Source: Streptomyces lydicus
Lineage (GTDB): Bacteria > Actinomycetota > Actinomycetes > Streptomycetales > Streptomycetaceae
DNA: 64,000 bases
Assembly (NCBI RefSeq): GCF_004125265.1
Contig: NZ_RDTE01000003.1
Span: forward strand, 6,820,001 to 6,884,000
Direction of reading: 5' to 3'
Shown here piece after piece: positions 1 through 8,615 of this stretch. Position 1 is the stretch's first letter. Every line of letters begins with the position of its first letter. The notes under the pieces are model-generated. The model did not search any database, was not told the origin of the DNA, and saw nothing but the letters and a program-made list of their open reading frames with translations. The position numbers were made by a program, and so were the translations under genes.

Positions 1-834
1 CGGGACCCGGATCCGCTGGTGGCAGGCGGGGCAGGGGAAGGACACCCGCAGGGGCGGCGGGCCCTCGAAGGCGTAGTCGCCGGTGGCGGGCGGGCGGCCG
101 GTGCGCCGTGGATCCTGCGCCGCCCGGCGGTCCTTGGCGTAGCGCAGCCGGGCGGCCCAGCCGGCGGTGGCGAGCGGCGGCCTGCGGGCGTCCCGGCGGG
201 CCCGTGCCGCGCCCGCCGTGTACGCGTCGTACGCCTGCGGGCTGGTGAACCACGGCGACGGGTCCTCGCCGAAGAACTCGGCCCGCTGGGCAAGGACATA
301 CCCGAACTCCTCCGGCGTCAGATAGCCGAGCTTCTGCGAGAGCGGGCCGTGCTCGCGGAAGGCGTCCAGCAGCAGCCAGCCCGCGCCGAGGTACGCGGCC
401 GCGGTGTCGGTGAGGATCTCGTTGTCCCGGGTGCCGGGGAACGACAGGTCCAGACGGTGCAGATACAGGTGCATCACCTCATGGGCCAGCGCGGCGCCGA
501 TGTCCTTGCGGTGCTTCCTGAAGCGGTCGTTGAGCTCGATGAAGTACTCCGGCCCCGCGCTGAGTTCGACGACGGCGGCGTGTTCCATCTCCCGGAACGT
601 GATGACCGTCCGCGCGTCCGGCAGATGCAGATGGCGGAGCATGACCCGGGCGACCCGCTGCGCCCCCAGGTGCAGCTCCTCGGTCTCGTCGAAGGCCACA
701 TCGACCGGCAGCACACTGGTGGCAAAAGTGCTCACCGTGTCGTACGACAGGCGCTTGAACAGCGCGTGGACGGCCGCACGCACCGTGTCGAGATGCGGGT
801 ATCCGTGCTCGATCTCACTGCCGCCCGTGGTCAC
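1..834 (-). CDS. HExxH zinc metalloprotein with C-terminal zinc ribbon (3' end outside window)
   Basis: The reverse-strand frame opens with GTG at 834, directly after codons with no usable start, and runs off the left edge. The translation begins VTTGGSEIEHGYPHLDTV. Near residue 110 it has AALAHEVMHLYLHRLDL, a HExxH zinc-binding helix preceded by a region resembling a short metallopeptidase domain. The last visible residues read FPCPACHQRIRVP, the first half of a CxxC zinc ribbon, so the missing part probably supplies the second cysteine pair. HExxH followed by a zinc ribbon is the arrangement of SprT-like and some housekeeping metalloproteins, but the spacing and flanking residues do not let me name the family. 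No signal peptide is visible, so a cytoplasmic location is likely. The long opposite-strand frame over this gene is a shadow. Confidence 0.7.
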   Translation of the reverse strand, partial: MTTGGSEIEHGYPHLDTVRAAVHALFKRLSYDTVSTFATSVLPVDVAFDETEELHLGAQRVARVMLRHLHLPDARTVITFREMEHAAVVELSAGPEYFIELNDRFRKHRKDIGAALAHEVMHLYLHRLDLSFPGTRDNEILTDTAAAYLGAGWLLLDAFREHGPLSQKLGYLTPEEFGYVLAQRAEFFGEDPSPWFTSPQAYDAYTAGAARARRDARRPPLATAGWAARLRYAKDRRAAQDPRRTGRPPATGDYAFEGPPPLRVSFPCPACHQRIRVP

Positions 835-1098
835 CCGGCCACTGTACGGGGGCCGGGAAGGTCCGGTATGGGCCGTACGGGGCCTGTGGGGCAGGCGAGT
901 TGGCCGGATGCGCACTCTTGTCACCCCGATCGGCCGCTCCACATAATCACAGGGCGCTTTACGGACTCATCCCCCACTGGGTCCGGTCGCCTTGCGGCGT
1001 GCGGCCGTCCTCCACACACCTTCTGCGGCGGCCACGTCCGGCTCCGGTGTTGGCATGGGCTCGTCATCGACGTGCAACCCCCCACGAAAGGAAGCCCG

Positions 1099-1908
1099 TT
1101 GCGCAGCTACCGGAAGCCCCTCAGCAGATCCCTTGCCCTCGGCGCCGTCGCCCTTGCCGCCGTCAGCCTTCAGCCCGGCTCGGCCTCGGCCGCCCCCTCG
1201 GCCGCCCCGTCCGGCTCCGTCCACCATCAGGTCGTCGGCGGCACCAAGGCCGGCCAGGGTGAATTCCCGTTCATGGTCCGGCTGTCGATGGGTTGCGGCG
1301 GCGCCCTGTACGCCAAGGACATCGTGCTCACCGCCGCGCACTGCGTCGACGGCAGCGGTGCGAACACCTCCATCACGGCCACCGCCGGCGTGGCCGACCT
1401 GGAGGACTCCCACGCCGTCAAGGTGAACTCCACGCAGGTCCTCCAGGCCCCCGGCTACAACGGCAAGGGCAAGGACTGGGCGCTCATCAAGCTCGCCAAG
1501 CCGATCGACCAGCCCACGCTGAAGATCGCCGAGGACGACAAGCTCAACAACGGCGACTTCACCATCGCCGGCTGGGGCGCCGACAAGGAGGGCGGCGACC
1601 AGCAGCGCTACCTCCTCAAGGCCACCGTGCCGTTCGTCGACGACGCCGCCTGCCAGAAGGCCTACGGCGACCAGCTGACGCCCGGCGACGAGATCTGCGC
1701 CGGCAAGCTGGACACCGGCGGCATCGACACCTGCCAGGGGGACTCCGGCGGCCCGATGTTCCGCAAGGACGACGCCGGGCAGTGGCTCCAGGTCGGCATC
1801 GTCTCCTGGGGCGAGGGCTGCGCACGTCCCGGCAAGCCCGGTGTCTACAGCGAGGTGAGCACCTTCGCCGCGAACATCAAGAAGGCCGCGGGCGAACTGG
1901 GCGGCTGA
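1099..1908 (+). CDS. sprT: secreted trypsin-like serine protease (S. griseus trypsin family)
   Basis: A secreted endopeptidase cleaving after Arg/Lys, family S1. The TTG at 1099 is chosen because AAAGGA lies 6 nt upstream and the product then starts with a basic n-region and a hydrophobic core (SLALGAVALAAVSL) ending in Ala-Ala. Mature enzyme should start at VVGGT (residue 45), giving a short propeptide. The triad is complete: His81 in LTAAHC, Asp126 in KDWALIKL and Ser216 in CQGDSGGP. Asp210, six residues before the serine, sets trypsin specificity. Six cysteines can form the usual three disulfides. The sequence closely follows Streptomyces griseus trypsin from VVGGT through the GWG and IVSWG motifs. 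It is monocistronic, with a strong terminator at 2052-2090. Expression is probably developmentally regulated as in S. griseus, but no operator is obvious. Confidence 0.95.
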   Translation: MRSYRKPLSRSLALGAVALAAVSLQPGSASAAPSAAPSGSVHHQVVGGTKAGQGEFPFMVRLSMGCGGALYAKDIVLTAAHCVDGSGANTSITATAGVADLEDSHAVKVNSTQVLQAPGYNGKGKDWALIKLAKPIDQPTLKIAEDDKLNNGDFTIAGWGADKEGGDQQRYLLKATVPFVDDAACQKAYGDQLTPGDEICAGKLDTGGIDTCQGDSGGPMFRKDDAGQWLQVGIVSWGEGCARPGKPGVYSEVSTFAANIKKAAGELGG

Positions 1909-1962
1909 CCGTTCCTGGTCGGTGCGCCGCGCTTCGTACGCGGCACGTACCGCGTGCACAAG

Positions 1963-2042
1963 AAGCGCACTGAGCACGAGAAGTGCACTGAGCACGAGAA
2001 GTGCACTGAGCACGAGAAGCGCACTGAGCACGAGAAGCGCAG
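1963..2042. repeat. 18-bp tandem repeat, four full units
   Basis: Four consecutive copies of AAGYGCACTGAGCACGAG start at 1963, 1981, 1999 and 2017, with a truncated fifth at 2035. The copies differ only at the Y position: C in units 1 and 4, T in units 2 and 3. The period is a multiple of three and leaves open frames on both strands. The block sits between the trypsin stop codon and its terminator, so it would be transcribed in the 3' UTR. Confidence 0.9.
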
Positions 2043-2051
2043 CGCGTACAC

Positions 2052-2090
2052 GAGGGGCCCGGGGATCCGCGGTGGATCCCCGGGCCCCTC
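2052..2090 (+). terminator. intrinsic terminator downstream of the trypsin gene
   Basis: A perfect 17-bp inverted repeat, 2052-2068 with 2074-2090, closes a 5-nt loop (GCGGT). There is no T-tract, which is usual for Streptomyces terminators. It lies about 145 nt after the trypsin stop. Confidence 0.8.
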
Positions 2091-2259
2091 GCCGGGTTCG
2101 AAGCCCCCGGCCCCGGTCCGGGACCTTGGTCCCTTCGTGCCACGGCCCTTGGTCCGTCCGCCGCGGGACCAAGCTCGTGCGCGCGGCCGGGCCTTGTGCC
2201 GTCAGGGATGACCGGACGGCCTATGGGCCGCCCCGCGACGGCTTCCTACCGTGAACGCT

Positions 2260-2448
2260 ATGAGCACCGAGCCCCGACCCGGACCCCGCCCCCGTCCCCC
2301 GGCACCCGACCGCGGCCACCGAGCCACCGTCCTCGCCGCGCTGCTCCTCGCCGCCTCCGCCGTGACCCTCGCCTATGTGCTGCTCGGCGGCCCGGACGAC
2401 CCCGTCGAGCTGCCGGCCGACGACCGCCCGAACGCGGCCCAGGGCTGA
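2260..2448 (+). CDS. small single-pass membrane protein
   Basis: A 62-residue frame starting at ATG 2260; a GTG at 2251 is in frame but adds only three residues. The N-terminus is Pro/Arg-rich, followed by one clear hydrophobic segment (ATVLAALLLAASAVTLAYVL, about residues 26-45) and an acidic C-terminal tail. High third-position GC supports coding. No ribosome-binding site is evident; a TACCGT just upstream could serve as a -10 for a nearly leaderless message. It lies 95 nt before the response regulator gene and may be a partner of that two-component system. I do not recognise the family. Confidence 0.5.
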   Translation: MSTEPRPGPRPRPPAPDRGHRATVLAALLLAASAVTLAYVLLGGPDDPVELPADDRPNAAQG

Positions 2449-2543
2449 TCGGCAGGTCCCGCCGCCGGGAGGGAGACGGATACGCCGCCGAGGGGGAAGA
2501 CCGATACGGGCCCGCGCCCCCGAGGGCGCCCAGGAGGAACGAC

Positions 2544-3275
2544 ATGCCGATCAGTGTGGTGATCGCGGACGACCAGGAAGTGGTCCGGATGGGCTTCCGG
2601 ACGGTTCTGGAGAGCCTGCCCGACATCGAGGTCGTCGCCGAGGCCACCGACGGCGAGGCCGCCCTCGCGGCCGTCGAACGGCTGCGTCCCGATGTGCTGC
2701 TGCTGGACATCCGGATGCCCGGGACCGACGGACTGGAGGTCACCCGGCGGCTGACCGGGCCCCCCGCCGACCACCCCGTCGGCCACCCCGCCGACCGCCC
2801 CGTCGGCCACCCCGCCGACCGCCCCGAGGGCCGGCACACCCCTGGGATCGTCATCGTCACCACCTTCGACCTGGACGAATATGTGCACGCCGCGCTGCAC
2901 GGCGGCGCCTCGGGCTTCCTGCTCAAGGACGCCCGCCCCGCGCTGCTCGTGGAGGCCGTACGGGCCGCCGCCGTCGGCCACTCCGTGCTCTCGCCCTCGG
3001 TCGCCGCCCGGCTGCTGCGCGAGCTGTCCCCGGCCGGCGGCAGGGGCCGGGCCGCTTCCCGCACCCCGTCCGAGCCGCTGACCGGCCGCGAACGGGACGT
3101 CGTCCGGGCGCTGGCCGGCGGCCGGACCAACGCCGAGATCGCCGGCGCCCTGTATCTGTCGCTGTCCACGGTCAAGTCCCATCTGGCGAACGTGCAGATC
3201 AAACTGGCTGCCCGCAACCGGGTCGAGGTCGCCTTCTGGGCCTGGGAGAGCGGCCTGTCCTCCGGCGGCCCGTGA
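2544..3275 (+). CDS. NarL/LuxR-type response regulator
   Basis: Receiver plus LuxR helix-turn-helix regulator, 243 residues. AGGAGG sits 7 nt before the ATG. The acidic pair is Asp9-Asp10, the phosphoacceptor Asp55 (in LLLDIRMPG), and the switch region has TTFD and the conserved Lys in LLKDA. The output domain begins at LTGRERDVV and includes the recognition segment LSLSTVKSHLANVQIKL. Unusually, a 27-residue insertion (about residues 73-99) of His-Pro-Ala-Asp-Arg-Pro-Val-Gly repeats lies between helix 3 and strand 4 of the receiver, encoded by the 24-bp repeat at 2762-2833. The stop codon overlaps the start of the sensor kinase gene, so the two are translationally coupled. Confidence 0.93.
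   Translation: MPISVVIADDQEVVRMGFRTVLESLPDIEVVAEATDGEAALAAVERLRPDVLLLDIRMPGTDGLEVTRRLTGPPADHPVGHPADRPVGHPADRPEGRHTPGIVIVTTFDLDEYVHAALHGGASGFLLKDARPALLVEAVRAAAVGHSVLSPSVAARLLRELSPAGGRGRAASRTPSEPLTGRERDVVRALAGGRTNAEIAGALYLSLSTVKSHLANVQIKLAARNRVEVAFWAWESGLSSGGP
2762..2833 (+). repeat. 24-bp tandem repeat inside the receiver domain
   Basis: Three in-frame 24-bp units (2762-2785, 2786-2809, 2810-2833) differ at a few bases, the third being the most diverged. They encode an eight-residue Pro/Ala/Asp/Val/Gly/His repeat inserted in the response regulator's receiver domain. Confidence 0.85.
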
Positions 3276-4519
3276 GCGAGCACGGCGAGCGCACCCGGAC
3301 ACGGCCCGGGGTACGGCGTCTCTCCGGCGGTGTCCCGGTGCGCGCCCGGTGGGCCGCGCCGGGCAGCCGGCCGGCACGGTGGGCGCAGCCCCCTCCGCGG
3401 CAAGCCGTCGCCGCCCGGGCCGCCCTCGCGCTGGCACTGCTCCTCCTCGTCGGGCTCGAAGCGCTGGCGACGGCCCGACAGCCCGCCCGGCCGCACCTGA
3501 TCGTGGTGGCCGCCGGCCTCGTGGTCTGTCTGTGTGCGGTGCCCTCCGAGCGGATCCTGCCGACCGGCCGTGGGTGGACCGCGGCAACCGTCTCCCTCAC
3601 CGCGTCGGCGGCGCTGACCGCCGGGCAGCACGCACGGGAAGTGTGGGGCCTGGGCGAGGGCATCGCCCTGCTCGTCCTGCTCGCCGCCGTGATCCGCCGG
3701 GCGCCCGGCCGCACCGCCGCCGTCCTCGGCCCGCTGCTGGGCCTGGCCTGTGTGCTCGCCCCGCTGCGGGACGTCAGGCCGGGGCTGTTCACCGTCGTCT
3801 CCGCCGTGCTCACCGTGGTCGTCGCCGCGTATTCGGCGATCCTGCGCCGGCAGGACGCCCGGCGGCTGCGCGATCTCGCGGCCGTGCGGGCCGCCGAACG
3901 CCTGGAACTGGCGCGGGAGCTGCACGACCTGGTCGCCCACCATGTCACCGGCATCGTCGTCCAGGCCCGCGCCGCCCGCTTCACCGCTCTCGAAGGCCGG
4001 CCGGCCGGCGCCACCCTCGAACGGATCGAGGCCTCCGGCAGCGAGGCGCTGGGCGCGATGCGCCGCCTGGTGCGGGTCCTGCGCGAGGACGGGGCACACC
4101 CGCACCCGGTCGCCGGGCTCGCCGAGGTCCGGGCGCTGACCGAGGCGTTCGCCCGCACCGGCCCGCCGGTCGTCCTCTCCGTCGACACCGGCCTGGCACA
4201 GACGCTGCCGGACGATGTGGCCGCGGCGGTCTACCGCATCGTGCGCGAGGCGCTGACCAACGTCCGCAAGCACGCGGCGGACGCCACGGCGGTACGGATC
4301 GGCCTGCGATCGGTCCCCTTCGGCGCGGAGCTGCGCATCGCCAACGACGGCGGCCGCCCGGCCCGCCTCGGCGAACAAGCCCGCGGCGGCGGCTTCGGAC
4401 TGGCCGGCCTCACCGAACGGGCCGAGGCGATGGGCGGACGGCTCCTCGCGGGCCCCGCCGCCGAGGGCGGCTGGGAACTCACCGCCGTACTGCCCCTCGA
4501 CAGCGGGGCGACGGCCTGA
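3272..4519 (+). CDS. NarL-system sensor histidine kinase (HisKA_3)
   Basis: Cognate sensor for the preceding response regulator; GTG at 3272 overlaps its TGA by four bases. 415 residues. After a basic Pro/Arg-rich N-terminus (about 1-50) come several hydrophobic segments (about 50-190, e.g. ALALALLLLVGLEAL and LLGLACVLAPL) forming a membrane sensor without a large extracytoplasmic loop. The dimerisation/phosphoacceptor box is ERLELARELHDLVAHHVTG with His218. The ATPase domain has REALTNVRKHA (N-box), ANDGG and GFGLAGLTERAEAMGG. This domain order is that of the DesK/NarX-like family common in Streptomyces. The signal is unknown. Confidence 0.93.
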   Translation: MSEHGERTRTRPGVRRLSGGVPVRARWAAPGSRPARWAQPPPRQAVAARAALALALLLLVGLEALATARQPARPHLIVVAAGLVVCLCAVPSERILPTGRGWTAATVSLTASAALTAGQHAREVWGLGEGIALLVLLAAVIRRAPGRTAAVLGPLLGLACVLAPLRDVRPGLFTVVSAVLTVVVAAYSAILRRQDARRLRDLAAVRAAERLELARELHDLVAHHVTGIVVQARAARFTALEGRPAGATLERIEASGSEALGAMRRLVRVLREDGAHPHPVAGLAEVRALTEAFARTGPPVVLSVDTGLAQTLPDDVAAAVYRIVREALTNVRKHAADATAVRIGLRSVPFGAELRIANDGGRPARLGEQARGGGFGLAGLTERAEAMGGRLLAGPAAEGGWELTAVLPLDSGATA

Positions 4520-4721
4520 GGCCAACCGGTCGCACCGGCCGCCACCGGCCGGCCGTGCCTGCCGCCATCGACGAACTCCTGTGCTCGCCCGCCCGCCCTC
4601 GAAGGCGCCCGGCGTGCCCCGCCTTTCAGGTGGGTCGTTGTCGTGCCGTGCAGGCCCTCCGTGGCGTTGAATAGGCCGTGAGCATCCCTACCGCCCCGCG
4701 GCCGGCCGAAGGACGGATCCC

Positions 4722-5279
4722 ATGAGCATCGAGTCCGTCGACTACAGCAACGGCGTCGACCCCGAACGCGCCCTCAAGTACGCCATCCAGCACATCAAGG
4801 GCGAACGGGCCCAGATCGTCGAAGGGGTCATCGAACCGGTGTCACCGACTTGGGACCACGAAGCCGCAGCCGAGACGATCCGCGACCAGATCCGCGCGCG
4901 GGCCCGGGAGCTGGACTGTGTCACCGGGTCCGGGAACCTGGACCTGCCGGGTTCCTCCAACTGGTACGTCCCGGACATCGCCGTCGTGCCGGCCGCGGCC
5001 GCGAAAGGCGCCGGAGCGCTGCTGCCCGCGGACACCCTCCTCGTGGTCGAGGTCACCAGTGAGTCGAACGCGGAGACGGACCGGGTCGTGAAGCGACGGC
5101 GGTACGCGGAGTACGGGGCGCCGCTGTACCTCCTGGTCGACCGTCAGGAGCGTTCGGTGACGGTGTACTCGGAGCCCGGTGAACTCGGGTACACGCGGGC
5201 GGACGGCCCCCACCCGTACGGCACGACGGTGCGTCTTCCGGAGCCGTTCGGCCTTGAGCTGGACACCACCGGCCTGTAG
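4722..5279 (+). CDS. Uma2-family putative restriction endonuclease-like protein
   Basis: 185 residues with the Uma2 (DUF820) PD-(D/E)xK-like fold. The core is visible as VPDIAVVP, then LLVVEVTSES, followed by the conserved VVKRRRYAEYGAPLYLLVD, where the lysine and the Tyr-Gly-x-Pro turn are family hallmarks. AAGGA lies 8 nt before the ATG. The family is greatly expanded in Streptomyces and cyanobacteria, and its biological role is unsettled. No methyltransferase or specificity gene is nearby, so a restriction-modification role is not supported here. Confidence 0.85.
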   Translation: MSIESVDYSNGVDPERALKYAIQHIKGERAQIVEGVIEPVSPTWDHEAAAETIRDQIRARARELDCVTGSGNLDLPGSSNWYVPDIAVVPAAAAKGAGALLPADTLLVVEVTSESNAETDRVVKRRRYAEYGAPLYLLVDRQERSVTVYSEPGELGYTRADGPHPYGTTVRLPEPFGLELDTTGL

Positions 5280-5502
5280 CCCGCCGGGAGCAGCACCTCA
5301 TCGTCCTCGCCGAGGAGTCGGCGCAGCCGGCCATTCCAAGGCGGCGCTGAACGAGGTGTTCGCCGCAACCGACCCCGACGCCCCCGACGCCCTCCCACAT
5401 CTGTCCAACACCTGCCCCTCCTTTGTCCATAGGCGCACTACCCGCACGCGCAGCACGCTGTCCGCCGACAGAGCAGTGCAGGCACGAAGGAGGACAGTGC
5501 GC

Positions 5503-8500
5503 GTGAACGAACCCACCGGCGCCCCGCGCGGGCCCAGCCGCAGAAACGTCGTCGCCGCCACCGCGCTCGCCGGAGCGGCGGGCGCCCTCCCGCTCGGCGC
5601 GCACCCCGCCGGCGCCGCCCCCCGCACAGGCGAGGCGGTGCTCCGGTCCGACGTGCTGGAGGTCCGGGTCGACACTGCCTTCCCCCGGATCGTCTCCTAC
5701 ACCGACCGCGGCACCGGTGCCGTCCTGCACGGCCAGGACACCCCGGTCACCCAAGTCCTCCTCGACGGCACCGCCCACACCCCCCGCGTCACCCACCACA
5801 CCCGCGCCGACCGCGCCACTTACACCCTCGGCTTCGACGGCGGCGCCGGCCTCACCGTCGAGATCGCCGTCCGGGACCGGCGCACGACCTGGCGGGTCAC
5901 TCGCATCGCCGACACCCCGGCGCTGCGCATCGGCACCCTGGAGATCCCCGGCCTCGCCCTGCTGAGCGTCCGCAGCGACCAGCCCGGCGCCGCCCTGCTG
6001 GCCGCCCGGCTCGAACTGGACAAGGCCAAGAGCGGCGACACCCTGGTGCAGGTCACCGGCGACACCCCCGCCGACGCCGCACCCACCGGATGCGCCTACG
6101 CCGTCGTGGCCACCGACGCGCTGGCCGGCGCCGTCGAGACCAACACCTGCTACGACAAGCCCACCGGGGCCACCACCTGGGAGAACGGCCGCCTCTGGCG
6201 GCAGACCGTCCAGGGCGACGGGTTCGTCAAGGCCCAGCTGTCCTGCGGCCAGTGGACCCACCGGGCAGCCGGACAGCCGTCCCCCACCGGCCCGCTGCCG
6301 TACGCGACCGTCATCGTCACCGGTGACCGCAACGGCGACGGGAGGACCGACTGGCAGGACGCCGCCCTCGCGCTGCGCGACATCATGGTCATGCCGCTGG
6401 GCGCCGACGAGCAGCACCTACGGGTCGTCCCGCACATCCCGTTCAACTTCGCCAGCCAGGCCACCAACCCGTTCCTCGCCACCCTCGACCACATCAAGCG
6501 GATCGCCCTGGCCACCGACGGGCTCCGGCAGTTCACCCTCCTCAAGGGCTACCAGTCCGAAGGCCACGACTCCGCCCACCCCGACTACGGCGGCAACTAC
6601 AACACCCGGGCCGGCGGGCTCGCCGACCTCAACGCCCTGCTCCGCGCCGGCAAGAAGTGGAACAGCGACTTCGCGGTGCACGTCAACGCCACCGAGTCCT
6701 ACCCCGTCGCCCACGCCTTCTCCGAGCAGCTGGTCGACAAGAACGACAAACAGTGGGACTGGCTCGACCAGTCCTACCGCATCGACGCCCGCCGCGATCT
6801 GCTCTCCGGCGACATCGCCCGGCGCTTCGCCCAGCTCCGCAAGGAGACCGACCCGGCCCTCACCACCCTCTACCTCGACGTCTTCCGCGAGTCCGGCTGG
6901 AACTCCGACCAGCTGCAGCGCCTTCTGCGCGACCAGGGCTGGCAGATCGCCACCGAATGGGGCCACGGCCTGGAGCGCTCCGCCCTCTGGTCGCACTGGG
7001 CGAACGAGACCGACTACGGCCCCGACACCTCCCGCGGCATCAACTCCCGGCTGATCCGCTTCCTGCGCCACCACCACAAGGACGTCTTCGCCGACAAATG
7101 GCCCACCCTGCTCGGCAACGCCCGGATGGGGAACTTCGAGGGCTGGGTCGGCAAGACCGACTGGAACGCGTTCCACACGATCATCTGGACCGACGCCCTG
7201 CCCGCCAAATATCTCCAGGCGTACCCGATCAGCACCTGGGGCCCGCACGAGATCACCTTCGAGGGCCCCACCAAGACCTCCGTCAGCGACGCCGAGGGCA
7301 TCCGCAAGATCACCACCGACGGGCGGCTGGTCTACGACGACGGCACCTACCTGCTCCCCTGGGAACCCCGCCGGGCCACCGACCCGCACCGGCTCTACCA
7401 CTACAACCCCCATGGCGGCACCACCACCTGGACCCTGCCGCGCGGCTGGACGGACACCGCCGCCGTCTACGCCTACCGGCTCACCGACCAGGGCCGCACC
7501 CAGGAAACCCGGCTCCCCGTCAGCGGCGGCAGGATCACCCTCACCGCCCGGCCCGGCGTCGCCTACGTCGTCCACCGCACCAAGGCCCCGGCGCAGCGCG
7601 ACCCCGGCTGGGGCGAGGGCACACCCCTGACCGACCCCGGCTTCCACTCCGGGAACCTGGCCGGCCGGCAGGTCACCGGCCCGGCCTCCGTCCGGCTCAG
7701 CACGCCGGGCGACTACGAGCTGGTCATCGACGCCGGCGCCGCCGCCACCGTCGCCCAACGGCTCGCCCGCCTCGCCCCCGGCAGCTACGCCGCCTCCGTA
7801 CAGGTCGAGGTCGGCGCCACGGCGGGGGAGCGGCGGCGGGCCGCCCTGGAGGTCCGTACCGCCGACGGCGTCACCGCCGCCAACTGGACCGACACCTCCA
7901 CCGCCGGCAACTACGTCGCCGCCGACCGCAAGTCCGGCACCCGCTTCCAGCGCCTCTTCACCCACTTCACCGTCCCCGAGGGCGGCGGCCCGGTCACCCT
8001 CACCCTCACCGCGGCGGCCGGCCGGGCCCGGGTCAGGTTCGACAACCTCCGCGTCGTACCGGCCCGGCCCACCACCAAGCCCGGCACCCTCGCCTACGAG
8101 GACTTCGAGCACGTACCCCAGGGCTGGGGCGTCTTCGTCAAGGGCGACGCGGGCGGCAGCACCGACCCCCGCACCCATATCGCCCAGCGGCACGCCCCAT
8201 TCACCCGGCGCGGCTGGAACGGCAAGGCCATCGACGACGTCATCGACGGCGGCCAGTCGCTCAAGTCACGCGGCGAGAACACCGGACTCGTCTACCGGAC
8301 GGTTCCGCACACCGTCCGCTTCACCCCCGGCCGCCGCTACCGCGTCACCTTCCGCTACGAGAACGAGCGGGCCGGCCAGTACGCCTGGGTCACCGCCGCC
8401 GACACACCCGCCCCCCGCGAACTGACCCGCACCCCGCTGCCCGCCGCCCTCCAACCCGCCATCCACACCTACGAGTTCACCGCGCCGTCCGACGGCGAGG

Positions 8501-8580
8501 CATGGGTGGGGCTGCGCAAGGTGGCCGACGACGCGACCGCGGAGTTCGTCCTGGACTCCTTCGAGGTACGCGAGATCTGA
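5503..8580 (+). CDS. secreted GH101 endo-alpha-N-acetylgalactosaminidase
   Basis: 1025 residues. It should release Gal-beta-1,3-GalNAc (core 1 O-glycan) from Ser/Thr of mucin-type glycoproteins. GTG at 5503 is preceded by AAGGAGGA at 8 nt. The N-terminus carries a twin-arginine signal (SRRNVVAATALAGAAG), so Tat export is likely. A galactose-mutarotase-like beta-sandwich (about 45-270) leads into a GDRNGDGRTDWQDAA calcium-loop-like segment and the catalytic barrel, with LLKGYQSEGHDSAHPDYGG, the likely nucleophile Asp459 in LYLDVF and the likely acid/base Glu485 in ATEWGHG. Two C-terminal beta-sandwich regions resembling carbohydrate-binding modules follow (about 710-1025). It converges on the GH35 gene, suggesting a joint role in O-glycan breakdown. 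Confidence 0.9.
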   Translation: MNEPTGAPRGPSRRNVVAATALAGAAGALPLGAHPAGAAPRTGEAVLRSDVLEVRVDTAFPRIVSYTDRGTGAVLHGQDTPVTQVLLDGTAHTPRVTHHTRADRATYTLGFDGGAGLTVEIAVRDRRTTWRVTRIADTPALRIGTLEIPGLALLSVRSDQPGAALLAARLELDKAKSGDTLVQVTGDTPADAAPTGCAYAVVATDALAGAVETNTCYDKPTGATTWENGRLWRQTVQGDGFVKAQLSCGQWTHRAAGQPSPTGPLPYATVIVTGDRNGDGRTDWQDAALALRDIMVMPLGADEQHLRVVPHIPFNFASQATNPFLATLDHIKRIALATDGLRQFTLLKGYQSEGHDSAHPDYGGNYNTRAGGLADLNALLRAGKKWNSDFAVHVNATESYPVAHAFSEQLVDKNDKQWDWLDQSYRIDARRDLLSGDIARRFAQLRKETDPALTTLYLDVFRESGWNSDQLQRLLRDQGWQIATEWGHGLERSALWSHWANETDYGPDTSRGINSRLIRFLRHHHKDVFADKWPTLLGNARMGNFEGWVGKTDWNAFHTIIWTDALPAKYLQAYPISTWGPHEITFEGPTKTSVSDAEGIRKITTDGRLVYDDGTYLLPWEPRRATDPHRLYHYNPHGGTTTWTLPRGWTDTAAVYAYRLTDQGRTQETRLPVSGGRITLTARPGVAYVVHRTKAPAQRDPGWGEGTPLTDPGFHSGNLAGRQVTGPASVRLSTPGDYELVIDAGAAATVAQRLARLAPGSYAASVQVEVGATAGERRRAALEVRTADGVTAANWTDTSTAGNYVAADRKSGTRFQRLFTHFTVPEGGGPVTLTLTAAAGRARVRFDNLRVVPARPTTKPGTLAYEDFEHVPQGWGVFVKGDAGGSTDPRTHIAQRHAPFTRRGWNGKAIDDVIDGGQSLKSRGENTGLVYRTVPHTVRFTPGRRYRVTFRYENERAGQYAWVTAADTPAPRELTRTPLPAALQPAIHTYEFTAPSDGEAWVGLRKVADDATAEFVLDSFEVREI

Positions 8581-8587
8581 CGCGCCC

Positions 8588-8606
8588 GGGGCGGCCCCGC
8601 CGCCCC
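8588..8606. terminator. bidirectional terminator between convergent glycosidase genes
   Basis: An 8-bp perfect stem (8588-8595 with 8599-8606) with a CCC loop occupies the 35-bp gap between the convergent stop codons of the GH101 and GH35 genes. Confidence 0.6.
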
Positions 8607-8615
8607 ACGGACCGC

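Larger units (their letters stand above)
1909..2259. other. gene-free spacer with tandem repeats and a terminator
   Basis: This spacer separates the trypsin gene from the next small ORF. It holds a block of 18-bp tandem repeats (1963-2042), then a near-ideal terminator hairpin (2052-2090). The rest is GC-rich sequence with no protein I can support. Short ORFs across the repeats encode only a Glu-Lys-Cys-Thr-His periodic peptide and then diverge, so they are probably not genes. Confidence 0.6.

Noticed and set aside
19..1098. Long plus-strand frame continuous with the trypsin gene, which would give a 629-residue protein
   Set aside because: The upstream part is antisense to the HExxH gene, with no ribosome-binding site. 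The TTG at 1099 has a good one and yields a proper signal peptide.
1963..2042. Tandem repeats considered as a CRISPR array
   Set aside because: Units are contiguous with no spacers, and there are no cas genes in the window.
1954..2211. Small ORF over the 18-bp repeats
   Set aside because: It encodes only the repeat and then arbitrary sequence, lacks a ribosome-binding site and runs through the terminator hairpin.
4722..5279. Uma2 protein considered as part of a restriction or defence island
   Set aside because: No methyltransferase, specificity subunit or other defence gene is nearby, and this family is present in dozens of copies in Streptomyces.
6321..6375. Dockerin-like or EF-hand segment GDRNGDGRTDWQDAA in the GH101 protein
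   Set aside because: A single calcium-loop-like motif inside the catalytic region, which I recall from other GH101 enzymes. It is not evidence for a cellulosome-type dockerin.
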